Assembly (NCBI GenBank): GCA_039811225.1 | Contig: JBDHYG010000009.1 | Coordinates: forward strand, 24,165 to 88,164 | Direction: 5' to 3' | Source: JAFDXJ01 sp039811225 | GTDB taxonomy: Bacteria; Bacteroidota; Bacteroidia; Chitinophagales; Chitinophagaceae | DNA: 64,000 nt | Part shown: positions 17,932 to 25,970 of the stretch, piece after piece | Position numbering within the stretch: position 1 is the first letter of the stretch | Layout of the letters: every line of letters starts with the position of its first letter | Made by a program: the position numbers and the translations under genes | Notes under the pieces: generated by a model | What the model saw: the letters and a program-made list of their open reading frames with translations, nothing else | What the model was told of the DNA's origin: nothing | Database searches by the model: none

Positions 17932-18983
17932 CTAAAATATTATTGGTAGAAGATAATACGGAAATACGGGAAAATGCAGTGGAGCTTTTAGCTTTAGCGG
18001 GCTATGAAGTTTTTTCGGCAGAAAACGGCCGGGAAGGATATGAACAAGCCCTACGGCATAATCCGCACCTGATCATTTGCGATATTATGATGCCGGTATT
18101 GGATGGTTATGGTCTATTGCACTTACTCAATAAAAATGAAAGCCTGAAAGATATACCCTTCATTTTCCTGACAGCAAAAACGGAACGAAGCGATTTTCGT
18201 AAAGGCATGGAAATGGGTGCCGATGATTATATTACGAAGCCATTTACCGATATAGAACTCATGAATGCCATTGAAAGCCGGTTACGAAAAAAAGCGAGAG
18301 TGGAGGAAAGGCTGGAAGCAACGCAGCAGCTAAATACTTTCTTTGACAGTGTACGCAGTGAGGAAGCTTTAAAAGAACTAGCCGAGACCAATGTAATACA
18401 TACGTATAAAAAGAAGCAGCGAATTTATGCGGAGAGCCAGCATCCACATTGCCTGTATTATATAATCTCCGGGAAAATCCGCACGTATAAGATCAATGAT
18501 TTCGGCAAAGAATTGACAGTTGGGCTGTATGGATCGGGTGAGTTTTTTGGGTACCACGCTTTATTTGAAAATAAACCGTATCAGGAATCGGCAGAAACGT
18601 TGGAAGATACAGAACTTACTTTTATTGGGCGTGCAGAATTTGAACTCCTGGTAAATAAAAATAAAGATGTAGCTCAAAAATTTATCCGTTTACTGGCACA
18701 TAATGTACATGAAAAAGAAGAACAGTTAATTGGCCTGGCATATAATTCCCTGCGTAAACGGGTAGCCGATGCAATCCTGGCCTTACAGGAAAAATTTAAA
18801 CAGGAAGGTACAGTGGATTTTTCGATGCATATATCCCGGGAAGACCTGGCACATATTGCGGGTACCACTACAGAATCCCTGATCCGCACCCTGAGTGACT
18901 TTAAAAATGAACACCTCATCGAGGCCGGCCCGGGTACTATTAAGATTCTTGATTTGCAAAAGTTACGGCAAATGGTAAATTGA
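17928..18983 (+). CDS. Response regulator: receiver domain fused to CRP/FNR-type effector and HTH
   Basis: 351 residues in three parts. Receiver domain (1-122) with acidic pocket Glu8/Asp9, phospho-acceptor Asp52 in IICDIMMPVLDG, Thr82 and Lys104 (ITKPF). A cyclic-nucleotide-binding-like beta barrel follows (about 150-265: YYIISGKIRTYKINDFGKEL, GEFFGYHALFENKPYQESA). A CRP/FNR winged helix (about 280-350) contains the recognition helix HIAGTTTESLIRTLSDFK. The usual CRP cAMP-contact RxS motif is not evident and no FNR-like N-terminal cysteine cluster exists, so the receiver probably replaces ligand or Fe-S sensing. It is translationally coupled to the PAS kinase. Likely target sites lie about 1.8 kb downstream, at 20797-20841 (inference). 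Confidence 0.9.
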   Translation: MTKILLVEDNTEIRENAVELLALAGYEVFSAENGREGYEQALRHNPHLIICDIMMPVLDGYGLLHLLNKNESLKDIPFIFLTAKTERSDFRKGMEMGADDYITKPFTDIELMNAIESRLRKKARVEERLEATQQLNTFFDSVRSEEALKELAETNVIHTYKKKQRIYAESQHPHCLYYIISGKIRTYKINDFGKELTVGLYGSGEFFGYHALFENKPYQESAETLEDTELTFIGRAEFELLVNKNKDVAQKFIRLLAHNVHEKEEQLIGLAYNSLRKRVADAILALQEKFKQEGTVDFSMHISREDLAHIAGTTTESLIRTLSDFKNEHLIEAGPGTIKILDLQKLRQMVN

Positions 18984-19352
18984 TCAGAACAGGGGCAACA
19001 TACGGGAATTGAATTCGGTAGCTGTTACAAAAAACTGTTTTTCAAATTCGTGGATATTTTTCCGCAGCCTGTTTTGCTCCTGGATGATATCTGCTTTTTG
19101 TTTGGTCACCTGGTTATTTAGTGTGGCAGAGAAGGAGCGTAATGATGTAGAGAAACGATCGAGCAACTCATCATTTTTCAAAAATTCATTTTGAAAAACT
19201 TCCGCTGATTTCAATAATGCTTCATTATCAGTTTCATCAACCATTTCGCTCAGGCGGTATTTAAGCATGGTATTTTCCTGTTTGAAAAATTCAAGACTTC
19301 TTTGCCAGGCATGAACTTCCTGTTCGAGATGGTGTAAAATTGCCGGTTTCAT
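18984..19352 (-). CDS. Coiled-coil protein of unknown function
   Basis: 122 residues, strongly helical with heptad-like spacing through most of its length (LEQEVHAWQRSLEFFKQEN, then SLRSFSATLNNQVTKQKADI). No membrane span, signal peptide or known domain. It is convergent with the response regulator: its stop codon begins on the base after that gene's stop. The single-protein, coiled-coil type resembles small cytoplasmic scaffold proteins, but I assign no function. Confidence 0.6.
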   Translation of the reverse strand: MKPAILHHLEQEVHAWQRSLEFFKQENTMLKYRLSEMVDETDNEALLKSAEVFQNEFLKNDELLDRFSTSLRSFSATLNNQVTKQKADIIQEQNRLRKNIHEFEKQFFVTATEFNSRMLPLF

Positions 19353-19465
19353 ATATGATTGTCTGGCCAGATTTTAAGTTATACTAAAACTATAGCCGAG
19401 GTTGCTTCAAAATTGATTTTTGCAACAAAAAAAAACAATGAGGCAAAACAGGGTGATTTATGATT

Positions 19466-20728
19466 TTAATCAGATGGATCAGCCAGGGCTGCAGGAGGAT
19501 GATGGGTATGAGGAATATTCATTTTTGCCGCTACCCGCATGATACCCAGCGCCATCAGGATAGCACAATAAAACAGTAGGATATTGGCGTAAGGTAATGG
19601 CTCCATTTGAAATACTTCCAGGCCCTGCATCATTAAGATCAATTCCTGTGCTATTACACCAATGATGAATAAAATAATGCCAAGCAGGGAAATATGACGC
19701 TCCCGGGTATTTAAATATTCATTGATGTAACCAATGATGAAAAACGAAATGATACACAAGAAGGATAAATGCAGGTAACCGATTACAATAGGCCGGAAGG
19801 CAAAGGCATAATGGCTCAGAAAGGGAACCACTGAAAGCATTTGCAGAATCACTTTGATAATAAATGAAATGGTTGCCAGTACCCATAAAGACCGGGTCGT
19901 TTTGGTAAAGGAATGAGGAATATATTTATGTACGGCGGGCAGTAATTTAATGAAGTAAAACAGTACGAGTAATTGCAACAGGCCTGATATATCGGCAATA
20001 TAGCGCAGGTAAAGCGGGAGACGTAACCAAAGCAATGACATTAAATAAGAAGGCGCTACGGTTATTGCCATAATAAGAAATAATTTTTTATTGATAGCCA
20101 CGGCCTGTGGCATACCGGTCCGATACAAATGGAAAAAAAGCAAGCCAAAACAGACAAAAAGAAACCAGCCATTATATTGAAAATGCAGGAAGAAATAAAT
20201 GGCGGCAAAATAATATTCCTGGATAGCATTATGGGTAGCCATCAGGTATGCCAGGGTAAAGGCTCCTAAAGACGATACGCCCCAAAGGGCAAGGGCCATT
20301 TTGAACCAGGTAACGGCATACGATTTATCAGTTACGTTTCGCAGGTCACGCCAGAAAAAATAAATAAACACATAGGAAACAAAAATGCTCAGGGTGGAAA
20401 AAACGATGGCGATAGCAGCATACCCCCACAGGACAAAAGAAATAAACATGCCATAAGCAACCAGGCAATTAATAAGAAGAAGCCGGTTATATTTTTTGTA
20501 ATTGGTATAAATGACATTTCGCTCCAGGTAATTGACCAAAAGCGCCATTAAAGCTGTAGAGACCCAGCCAACAAAAGCAAAATGGGAATGGGCATGCAAT
20601 AGATATTTTTGATTAACTATTGGTAGGGCAAAATTAATCTTGTACCGCAACGTGACACCGGCTAAAGCCACGATGCAAAAGTTGATCAGTGCCACTTGCA
20701 GCCATTTTCTGGTTTTAAATTCGTCCAT
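19466..20728 (-). CDS. Polytopic membrane protein with clustered histidines, candidate respiratory partner of the nos genes
   Basis: 420 residues with about 12 hydrophobic spans. The second span begins with three alternate histidines (His45, His47, His49 in LLHAHSHFAFVGW), followed by others inside the membrane (FFLHFQYNGW, IGYLHLSFL). This spacing resembles heme-copper oxidase subunit I relatives and NnrS-like proteins, which bind heme or copper through histidines in helices, but the full catalytic His set of an oxidase or NO reductase is not apparent. It diverges from the cytochrome c-nosZ genes across a 170-base control region, so a role in N2O or NO metabolism is inferred from position. 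I do not assign a name. Confidence 0.6.
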   Translation of the reverse strand: MDEFKTRKWLQVALINFCIVALAGVTLRYKINFALPIVNQKYLLHAHSHFAFVGWVSTALMALLVNYLERNVIYTNYKKYNRLLLINCLVAYGMFISFVLWGYAAIAIVFSTLSIFVSYVFIYFFWRDLRNVTDKSYAVTWFKMALALWGVSSLGAFTLAYLMATHNAIQEYYFAAIYFFLHFQYNGWFLFVCFGLLFFHLYRTGMPQAVAINKKLFLIMAITVAPSYLMSLLWLRLPLYLRYIADISGLLQLLVLFYFIKLLPAVHKYIPHSFTKTTRSLWVLATISFIIKVILQMLSVVPFLSHYAFAFRPIVIGYLHLSFLCIISFFIIGYINEYLNTRERHISLLGIILFIIGVIAQELILMMQGLEVFQMEPLPYANILLFYCAILMALGIMRVAAKMNIPHTHHPPAALADPSD

Positions 20729-20796
20729 AGCTTATATAAAATTAATAAAATCAGGAAACAGGCCACAAAAGAATAATTTTTGGGAAAAAAGCAATA

Positions 20797-20841
20797 TGAC
20801 TGGAATCAGCAAAAAAATCTTAAGTTTATGATATGCATCAT
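20797..20841. promoter_or_regulatory. Two CRP/FNR-family-like sites in the divergent nos control region
   Basis: ATGAT-ATGC-ATCAT at 20828-20841 is a 5-bp inverted repeat with the TGA-N6-TCA core shared by FNR and CRP sites. A second, weaker TGA-N6-TCA lies at 20797-20808, 32 bases (about three helical turns) away. A near-consensus -7 element TACTCTTG at 20864-20871 would put the start near 20878, leaving the stronger site centred at about -43, close to the class II activator position. The region separates the polytopic membrane gene from cytochrome c-nosZ. Confidence 0.5.
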
Positions 20842-20898
20842 GAAAAAAAAAGCCGATCTTAGCTACTCTTGCATTGTTTAACACATTAAAATTTTTGT

Positions 20899-21381
20899 AT
20901 GAAAAAACTCACGATCTTATTTGCACTTGCTGCATTCTTTGTCGCATGCGGGAACCAAGACAACCCCCCGGCAGTGGATACACCAGCCGCCGATGAACCT
21001 GCTGCAAGCACTACAGACAATGGAAACCCATCCTATGATCCCAACAGGGGAGAAGGAAAGTTCTCTGATGTAACCTTGCCGGATCACCTGGATGCTGCTT
21101 TGGCAGATAAAGGGCAGAAGATTGCTGAATTAAAATGTGAATCCTGTCATAAGATGACAGATGAGAAATTGGTTGGCCCAGGTTGGAAAGGCGTAACTAC
21201 CCGTCATCAACCTGCCTGGATCCTCAATTTTATAACAAATACAGATGCCATGCTGGATAAAGACCCGAAAGCACAAGCCATGCTGGAAATTTGTATGGTG
21301 CGTATGCCGAATCAAAACCTGAGTGATGATGATGCCCGGGCTTTACTGGAGTTTATGCGGAAAAATGATGGCGTAAAATAA
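20899..21381 (+). CDS. Lipoprotein cytochrome c, probable electron donor to NosZ
   Basis: 160 residues. A lipoprotein signal (FALAAFFVAC, Cys17) is followed by an Ala/Pro/Asp-rich linker (about 20-50) that would tether the domain, then one c-type cytochrome domain with heme motif CESCHK (about residues 77-82) and a likely axial methionine in VRMPNQ. Class I monoheme cytochromes of this type accompany clade II nosZ, which lacks the NosR electron route. It is the first gene after the divergent control region and nosZ starts 147 bases downstream. The start ATG is preceded by the CRP/FNR-like site and a -7 element. Confidence 0.9.
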   Translation: MKKLTILFALAAFFVACGNQDNPPAVDTPAADEPAASTTDNGNPSYDPNRGEGKFSDVTLPDHLDAALADKGQKIAELKCESCHKMTDEKLVGPGWKGVTTRHQPAWILNFITNTDAMLDKDPKAQAMLEICMVRMPNQNLSDDDARALLEFMRKNDGVK

Positions 21382-21391
21382 CATGAGTTTA

Positions 21392-21471
21392 TAAAAGTAG
21401 AATAGGTACCTGGTTGTTACATTTAGATTACTAAAACAAGCAGGTATGAGAGAGTCTTGTCTCTACTTTTA
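21392..21471 (+). promoter_or_regulatory. Overlapping inverted repeats in the cytochrome c-nosZ spacer
   Basis: TAAAAGTAGA at 21392-21401 is the exact reverse complement of TCTACTTTTA at 21462-21471. A local hairpin AGAGA/TCTCT (21449-21453 with 21460-21464, loop GTCTTG) uses three of the same bases, so the two pairings exclude each other in RNA. No T-run follows either stem. This could be an attenuator or a processing structure; only the pairing is seen. Confidence 0.35.
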
Positions 21472-21528
21472 CTAGCAAAGGATCTATCAACTATTCATAT
21501 TTCAAAATTTTAAACAAAAAAAAATACA

Positions 21529-23523
21529 ATGAGAAAGAAGCTCCTGCCGGTATTATCATTTGTAGCGTCAGTAATTCTGATTGGTAATACAGGGTGTAAA
21601 CCAAAAAATGCGGAAAGCGCTACTTCCGGAGATGCTGCGGCACGCGTATATGTGCCACCGGGTAAATATGATGAATTGTACAACTTTGTTTCCGGTGGAT
21701 TTAGCGGACAGGTTACCGTTTATGGTCTTCCTTCCGGCCGTTTATTACGTGAAATTCCGGTGTTTTCAGTTGACCCTGAAACTGGCTATGGTTACAACGA
21801 AAATACAAAGCCCATGCTGAATACTTCACAAGGTGAAATCCCCTGGGATGATCAGCACCACCTGGAACTGTCACAAACAAATGGGGAAATTGATGGCAGA
21901 TGGTTATTTGCCAATGCTAATAATACTCCACGTATCGGCCGTATTGATTTAAAGACTTTCCGGACAGTAGAGATCCTGGAAATTCCGAATAGCGCCGGGA
22001 ACCACTCTTCTCCGTTCATTACAGAAAATACTGAATATGTAGTAGCCGGTACCCGTTTTAGTGTTCCCATGGATAACGAAAATGGGGATGTGCCTATTAA
22101 TACATATAAGGAAAATTTTAAAGGCACCGTAAGTTTCATAAGTGTAGATCCGAAATCCGGGGAAATGAAAATCGCGTTTCAATTATTATTGCCGGGTATT
22201 GATTTTGACCTGAGCCATTCCGGTAAAGGCCCCAGCAGTGGTTGGTTCTTCTTTAGTTGTTATAACTCCGAAAAGGCACATACTTTACTTGAAGTAAATG
22301 CTTCTCAACGGGATAAGGATTTTATTATGGCTGTTAACTGGAAAAAAGCCGAAGAGTATGTAAAACAAGGAAAAGGCCAGGTGCAGAATGTAAAATATGC
22401 ACATAATATGTATAACGATTCCACCCATTCATCCGTAAGTAACATGGAAACAAAAACACTGGTACTGGATGTGAAAAATTTCCCGGATATTGTGTACATG
22501 ATTCCTTGCCCGAAATCCCCACATGGTTGTGATGTGGATCCCTCCGGGGAATATATTGTGGGCAGTGGTAAATTAGCCGCGTTGATTCCTGTATTCTCTT
22601 TCTCAAAAATTCAACAGGCGATTAGCAATAAAACATTCGACGGGGATTATGATGGCATACCGGTGATTAAGTATGAAGCCGCTTTACATGGGGAAGTGAA
22701 GAAGCCCGGCCTCGGGCCATTGCATACCGAATTTGATGGAAAAGGGAATGGCTATACCACCATGTTTATTTCTTCTGAAGTAGTGAAATGGAGCCTGAAA
22801 GATTTAAAAGTAATTGATAGGCAACCTACCTTCTACTCTCCGGGCCACTTATGTATTCCGGGTGGGGATACCAAAAAACCGTATGGTAAATACCTGATCG
22901 CGTATAATAAAATTACAAAGGACAGGTACCTGCCCACCGGCCCTGAATTAACACAAAGTGCACAGCTATTTGATATCAGTGGAGAGAAAATGAAACTCCT
23001 CGCCGATTATCCAAGCACCGGGGAACCACACTATGCACAAGCCTGCCCGGCAGAACTGATTTCTAAGAATTCACTCAAGATATTTAAGATTGATGAGAAT
23101 AAGAATCCGTATGTTACCCTCGGCGAGAAAAACTCTAAAGTAGTTCGTACCGGAAACCGGGTGGATGTGTATATGACAGCCATTCGTTCACACCTTTCTC
23201 CCGACAATATTGAAGGTATTAAAGTGGGTGATGAAGTGTATTTCCATGTTACCAACCTGGAGCAGGACTGGGATGTACCACATGGCTTCGCTGTGAAAGG
23301 TATTAAGAACGCAGAATTACTTGTAATGCCGGGTGAAACACAAACGTTGAAATGGATTCCGGAGAAAGTAGGTATCTACCCGGTATATTGCACTGACTTC
23401 TGTAGTGCTTTGCACCAGGAAATGCAGGGTTATGTCAGGGTTTCACCTAAAGGTTCCAGTGTACCTATATCCTTTAGTCTCGGGAAAAATTCAGATACCA
23501 CCGTCATAAAAGGTACAAAATAA
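21529..23523 (+). CDS. nosZ: Nitrous oxide reductase, clade II (Sec/lipoprotein type)
   Basis: Reduces N2O to N2 in the periplasm, the last step of denitrification. 664 residues. The N-terminus is a Sec-type signal ending in a lipobox-like NTGC, not a twin-arginine signal, which marks clade II. The beta-propeller holds the CuZ histidines (for instance DDQHHLELS and the CPKSPHGCDVDPSGEYI block) and the C-terminal cupredoxin holds CuA: His585 in VPHGF, Cys621, Cys625, His629 and Met632 in CTDFCSALHQEM. All visible copper ligands are intact, so the enzyme should be functional. A strong terminator (23532-23560) separates it from nosL. Confidence 0.97.
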   Translation: MRKKLLPVLSFVASVILIGNTGCKPKNAESATSGDAAARVYVPPGKYDELYNFVSGGFSGQVTVYGLPSGRLLREIPVFSVDPETGYGYNENTKPMLNTSQGEIPWDDQHHLELSQTNGEIDGRWLFANANNTPRIGRIDLKTFRTVEILEIPNSAGNHSSPFITENTEYVVAGTRFSVPMDNENGDVPINTYKENFKGTVSFISVDPKSGEMKIAFQLLLPGIDFDLSHSGKGPSSGWFFFSCYNSEKAHTLLEVNASQRDKDFIMAVNWKKAEEYVKQGKGQVQNVKYAHNMYNDSTHSSVSNMETKTLVLDVKNFPDIVYMIPCPKSPHGCDVDPSGEYIVGSGKLAALIPVFSFSKIQQAISNKTFDGDYDGIPVIKYEAALHGEVKKPGLGPLHTEFDGKGNGYTTMFISSEVVKWSLKDLKVIDRQPTFYSPGHLCIPGGDTKKPYGKYLIAYNKITKDRYLPTGPELTQSAQLFDISGEKMKLLADYPSTGEPHYAQACPAELISKNSLKIFKIDENKNPYVTLGEKNSKVVRTGNRVDVYMTAIRSHLSPDNIEGIKVGDEVYFHVTNLEQDWDVPHGFAVKGIKNAELLVMPGETQTLKWIPEKVGIYPVYCTDFCSALHQEMQGYVRVSPKGSSVPISFSLGKNSDTTVIKGTK

Positions 23524-23531
23524 ATTAAGCA

Positions 23532-23560
23532 GGAGACAGGCTTCGGCCTGTTTCCTTTTT
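23532..23560 (+). terminator. Intrinsic terminator after nosZ
   Basis: GGAGACAGGC (23532-23541) pairs with GCCTGTTTCC (23546-23555) through one G-U, closing a TTCG tetraloop, followed by TTTTT to 23560. It would separate nosZ from the downstream maturation genes, allowing different expression levels. Confidence 0.92.
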
Positions 23561-23623
23561 ATAGGCTTTTTATTTTTCCATTTTACATGAAATGGAGCAT
23601 GCTATCCAAAAAAATTATTGTGT

Positions 23624-23631
23624 TAATTTTG
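23624..23631 (+). promoter_or_regulatory. Candidate -7 element for the nosL-D-F-Y operon
   Basis: TAATTTTG matches TAnnTTTG and lies 75 bases before the nosL fusion start, after the nosZ terminator. No good TTG is seen at the -33 distance, so the promoter would need an activator or is weak. Confidence 0.35.
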
Positions 23632-23706
23632 AATAGATGAGGTTGTAAAGAATGAGCAATCATTTTTTCAGCTACACTTTATTTTCCAACCTAAAAATTT
23701 TATCTT

Positions 23707-24729
23707 ATGCAACACGACCGCTTATCTTCTTTCTCCCGGATTACCGTATTTCTTTGCGGACTACTGCTCATCGCTGTGTTGCTGGTGCCTCTCTGGCAAA
23801 TTGAACTGAATGCTCCACAATACCCGGAAGGCCTGGTGCTGAAACTATATCCGCATAAAATCGGCGGTAATGTAGAGATCATCAATGGATTGAACCATTA
23901 TATTGGTATGCGCACCCTGCATACGGAAGACTTTATCGAATTTAAAGTTTTACCGTATATCATTGTATTTTATGCAGCGCTTTGTTTTCTCGTTGTTTTC
24001 TTAAACCGCCGGAAATGGTTGTTTACTCTTTTTATCATGTATGTCGCATTTGGTATTATTGCCATGGTCGATTTCTGGAGATGGGAATATAATTATGGAC
24101 ATAACCTGGATCCCAATGCACCCATTGTAGTTCCGGGGATGGCTTATCAGCCACCATTGATCGGTTATAAACAATTATTGAATTTTGCGGCATATTCTAT
24201 ACCCGATATTGGAGGCTTCCTCTTTATCGGAGTAGGCTTGCTTTTATTGATTGTCGTATTTTTTTCTTATTACCAAAAGAAAAAAAAGCCGGTTATCAAA
24301 CCAGCTGGTGTAGCGGTTTTACTCCTGGTATTTTCCTTTACGGCTTGTTCTACATCTACACAGCCAATAAAAATTGGGGTGGATGCCTGTAGTTATTGTA
24401 AGATGACGATCTCCGACAATCGTTTTGGCGCCGAGCTGATCACGAAAAAAGGAAAAGTCTATAAGTTTGATGACACACATTGTGTGCTGGCTTTTGAAAA
24501 AGAGCAGACCGTTCCATCCACAGAAATCAAAGAGATATACCTGGTTAATTTTCAGGAGCCCCATGATTTTATCCCGGTAGATAAAGTATTTATTTTATAT
24601 AGCCCGGATTTGCGGACACCCATGGGCGGCAATGCAGCTGCATTTGCAGATGAAACGGTCATGCAACACGAAATGCAAAAAATAAACGGTAAAAAAATTT
24701 CCTGGGATTCACTGGCAACAATTGAATAA
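23707..24729 (+). CDS. nosL: Membrane module fused to NosL copper chaperone
   Basis: 340 residues in two parts. Residues 1-190 contain four hydrophobic spans (about 13-30, 83-99, 104-121, 168-187) separated by a periplasmic loop with conserved-looking His/Trp patches (GLNHYIGMRTLH, DFWRWEYNYGHN). After a KKKK patch, residues 200-214 read like a lipoprotein signal (LLVFSFTACS, Cys214) and the rest is NosL, with the copper-binding CSYCKM (Cys228, Cys231, Met233) and the DTHC and PMGGNAAAFA blocks. NosL delivers Cu(I) to NosZ. In this protein the lipobox is internal and would instead be a fifth span. The gene stop overlaps the nosD start by one base. Confidence 0.88.
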   Translation: MQHDRLSSFSRITVFLCGLLLIAVLLVPLWQIELNAPQYPEGLVLKLYPHKIGGNVEIINGLNHYIGMRTLHTEDFIEFKVLPYIIVFYAALCFLVVFLNRRKWLFTLFIMYVAFGIIAMVDFWRWEYNYGHNLDPNAPIVVPGMAYQPPLIGYKQLLNFAAYSIPDIGGFLFIGVGLLLLIVVFFSYYQKKKKPVIKPAGVAVLLLVFSFTACSTSTQPIKIGVDACSYCKMTISDNRFGAELITKKGKVYKFDDTHCVLAFEKEQTVPSTEIKEIYLVNFQEPHDFIPVDKVFILYSPDLRTPMGGNAAAFADETVMQHEMQKINGKKISWDSLATIE

Positions 24730-25970
24730 TGTACAGTAAGTTTTTCTTTTCCATACTCGCTTTATTTTTTCTACAATACTCCACACTGGGAAAAACCATT
24801 GTGGTTGGAAAAAATAAAGATGTCCGATCTATCACCCTTGCGGTACAACAGGCCCAGCCCGGTGATACTGTTCTGGTAGAGCCTGGTGTATACAAAGAAC
24901 ATGATATTCAGATTAACAAAACAATTTATTTAAAAGGTATTGATCACCCGACTGTAGATGGCGAAAATAAATACGGGGTTTTTTGGATCAAAGCAAATAA
25001 TGTGGTGATTGATGGTTTTAAAGTACAGCATGGTGGCCGTTCGGAAATTACCGATATAGCAGGTATCATGCTGGAAAACTGCTCAGGAGTCCAGGTGATC
25101 AACAATATTTTAGATGATACCAATTTCGGAATTTATGTACAGCATGGCATTAAATGTACTATTAAGAATAATCATATTACAGCCTATGGAAAGAATGAAG
25201 TGCAGAGTGGCAATGGTATTCATGCCTGGCGTTCGGATAGTCTATTAATTATTGGCAATACCATTACCGGTCATCGGGATGGTTTATATTTTGAGTTTGT
25301 TACCAATTCACTTATATGGCGCAATATCAGCCGAAAAAATGTTCGGTATGGGATTCATTTTATGTTCTCACATCATGATACATACATCAGTAATATCTTT
25401 GAAGAAAATGAATCCGGTGTAGCAGTGATGTACACTAATCACATCCATATGTATAATAATTTTTTCCTGGATAATTGGGGGGCAGCCGCATATGGTATTT
25501 TATTAAAAGACATTACCGACAGCGAAATCAGTGGCAATCATTTCACCCGCAATACCACTGCCCTGCACATGGAAGGATGCAGCCGGAATAATTTTTCCAA
25601 AAATATTTTTACCAATAATGGCTGGGCAGTGAAGATCCAGGCAAGTTGCGACAACAATGATTTTACCCGGAATAATTTTATGGAAAATACATTTGATGTA
25701 GGTACCAATGGCTCCCTGGTATTGAATACATTTAATGGAAATTACTGGGATAAATATGAAGGCTATGATTTACGGAAAGATGGTGTGGGAGATGTTCCTT
25801 ACCGGCCCATCAGTATGTATTCTATGATCATTGAAAGCAACCCGGCGGCATTAATGTTGTTCCGGAGCCTGATTGTATCTTTACTCGATAAAAGTGAAAA
25901 GATTTTGCCCGGTATTACTCCGGAAAAACTGAAAGATGAACGGCCTTTCATGCGGCCATTACCATTATGA
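24729..25970 (+). CDS. nosD: NosD, periplasmic maturation factor of nitrous oxide reductase
   Basis: 413 residues with a signal peptide (cleavage near TLGKT) and a right-handed parallel beta-helix built of CASH-type repeats, rich in N/G turns (NNILDDTNFGIYVQ, NNHITAYG, GNHFTRNTTALHMEG). NosD works with the NosFY ABC transporter to assemble the CuZ cluster of NosZ in the periplasm. The C-terminal YWDKYEGYDLRKDGVGD block is typical of NosD. It overlaps nosL by one base and nosF by four, so the four genes are translationally coupled. Confidence 0.95.
   Translation: MYSKFFFSILALFFLQYSTLGKTIVVGKNKDVRSITLAVQQAQPGDTVLVEPGVYKEHDIQINKTIYLKGIDHPTVDGENKYGVFWIKANNVVIDGFKVQHGGRSEITDIAGIMLENCSGVQVINNILDDTNFGIYVQHGIKCTIKNNHITAYGKNEVQSGNGIHAWRSDSLLIIGNTITGHRDGLYFEFVTNSLIWRNISRKNVRYGIHFMFSHHDTYISNIFEENESGVAVMYTNHIHMYNNFFLDNWGAAAYGILLKDITDSEISGNHFTRNTTALHMEGCSRNNFSKNIFTNNGWAVKIQASCDNNDFTRNNFMENTFDVGTNGSLVLNTFNGNYWDKYEGYDLRKDGVGDVPYRPISMYSMIIESNPAALMLFRSLIVSLLDKSEKILPGITPEKLKDERPFMRPLPL

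Noticed and set aside
23651..23664. AATGA-N4-TCATT as another CRP/FNR site before nosL
   Set aside because: The TGA and TCA cores are four bases apart, not six, so it does not share the spacing of the nos control site.
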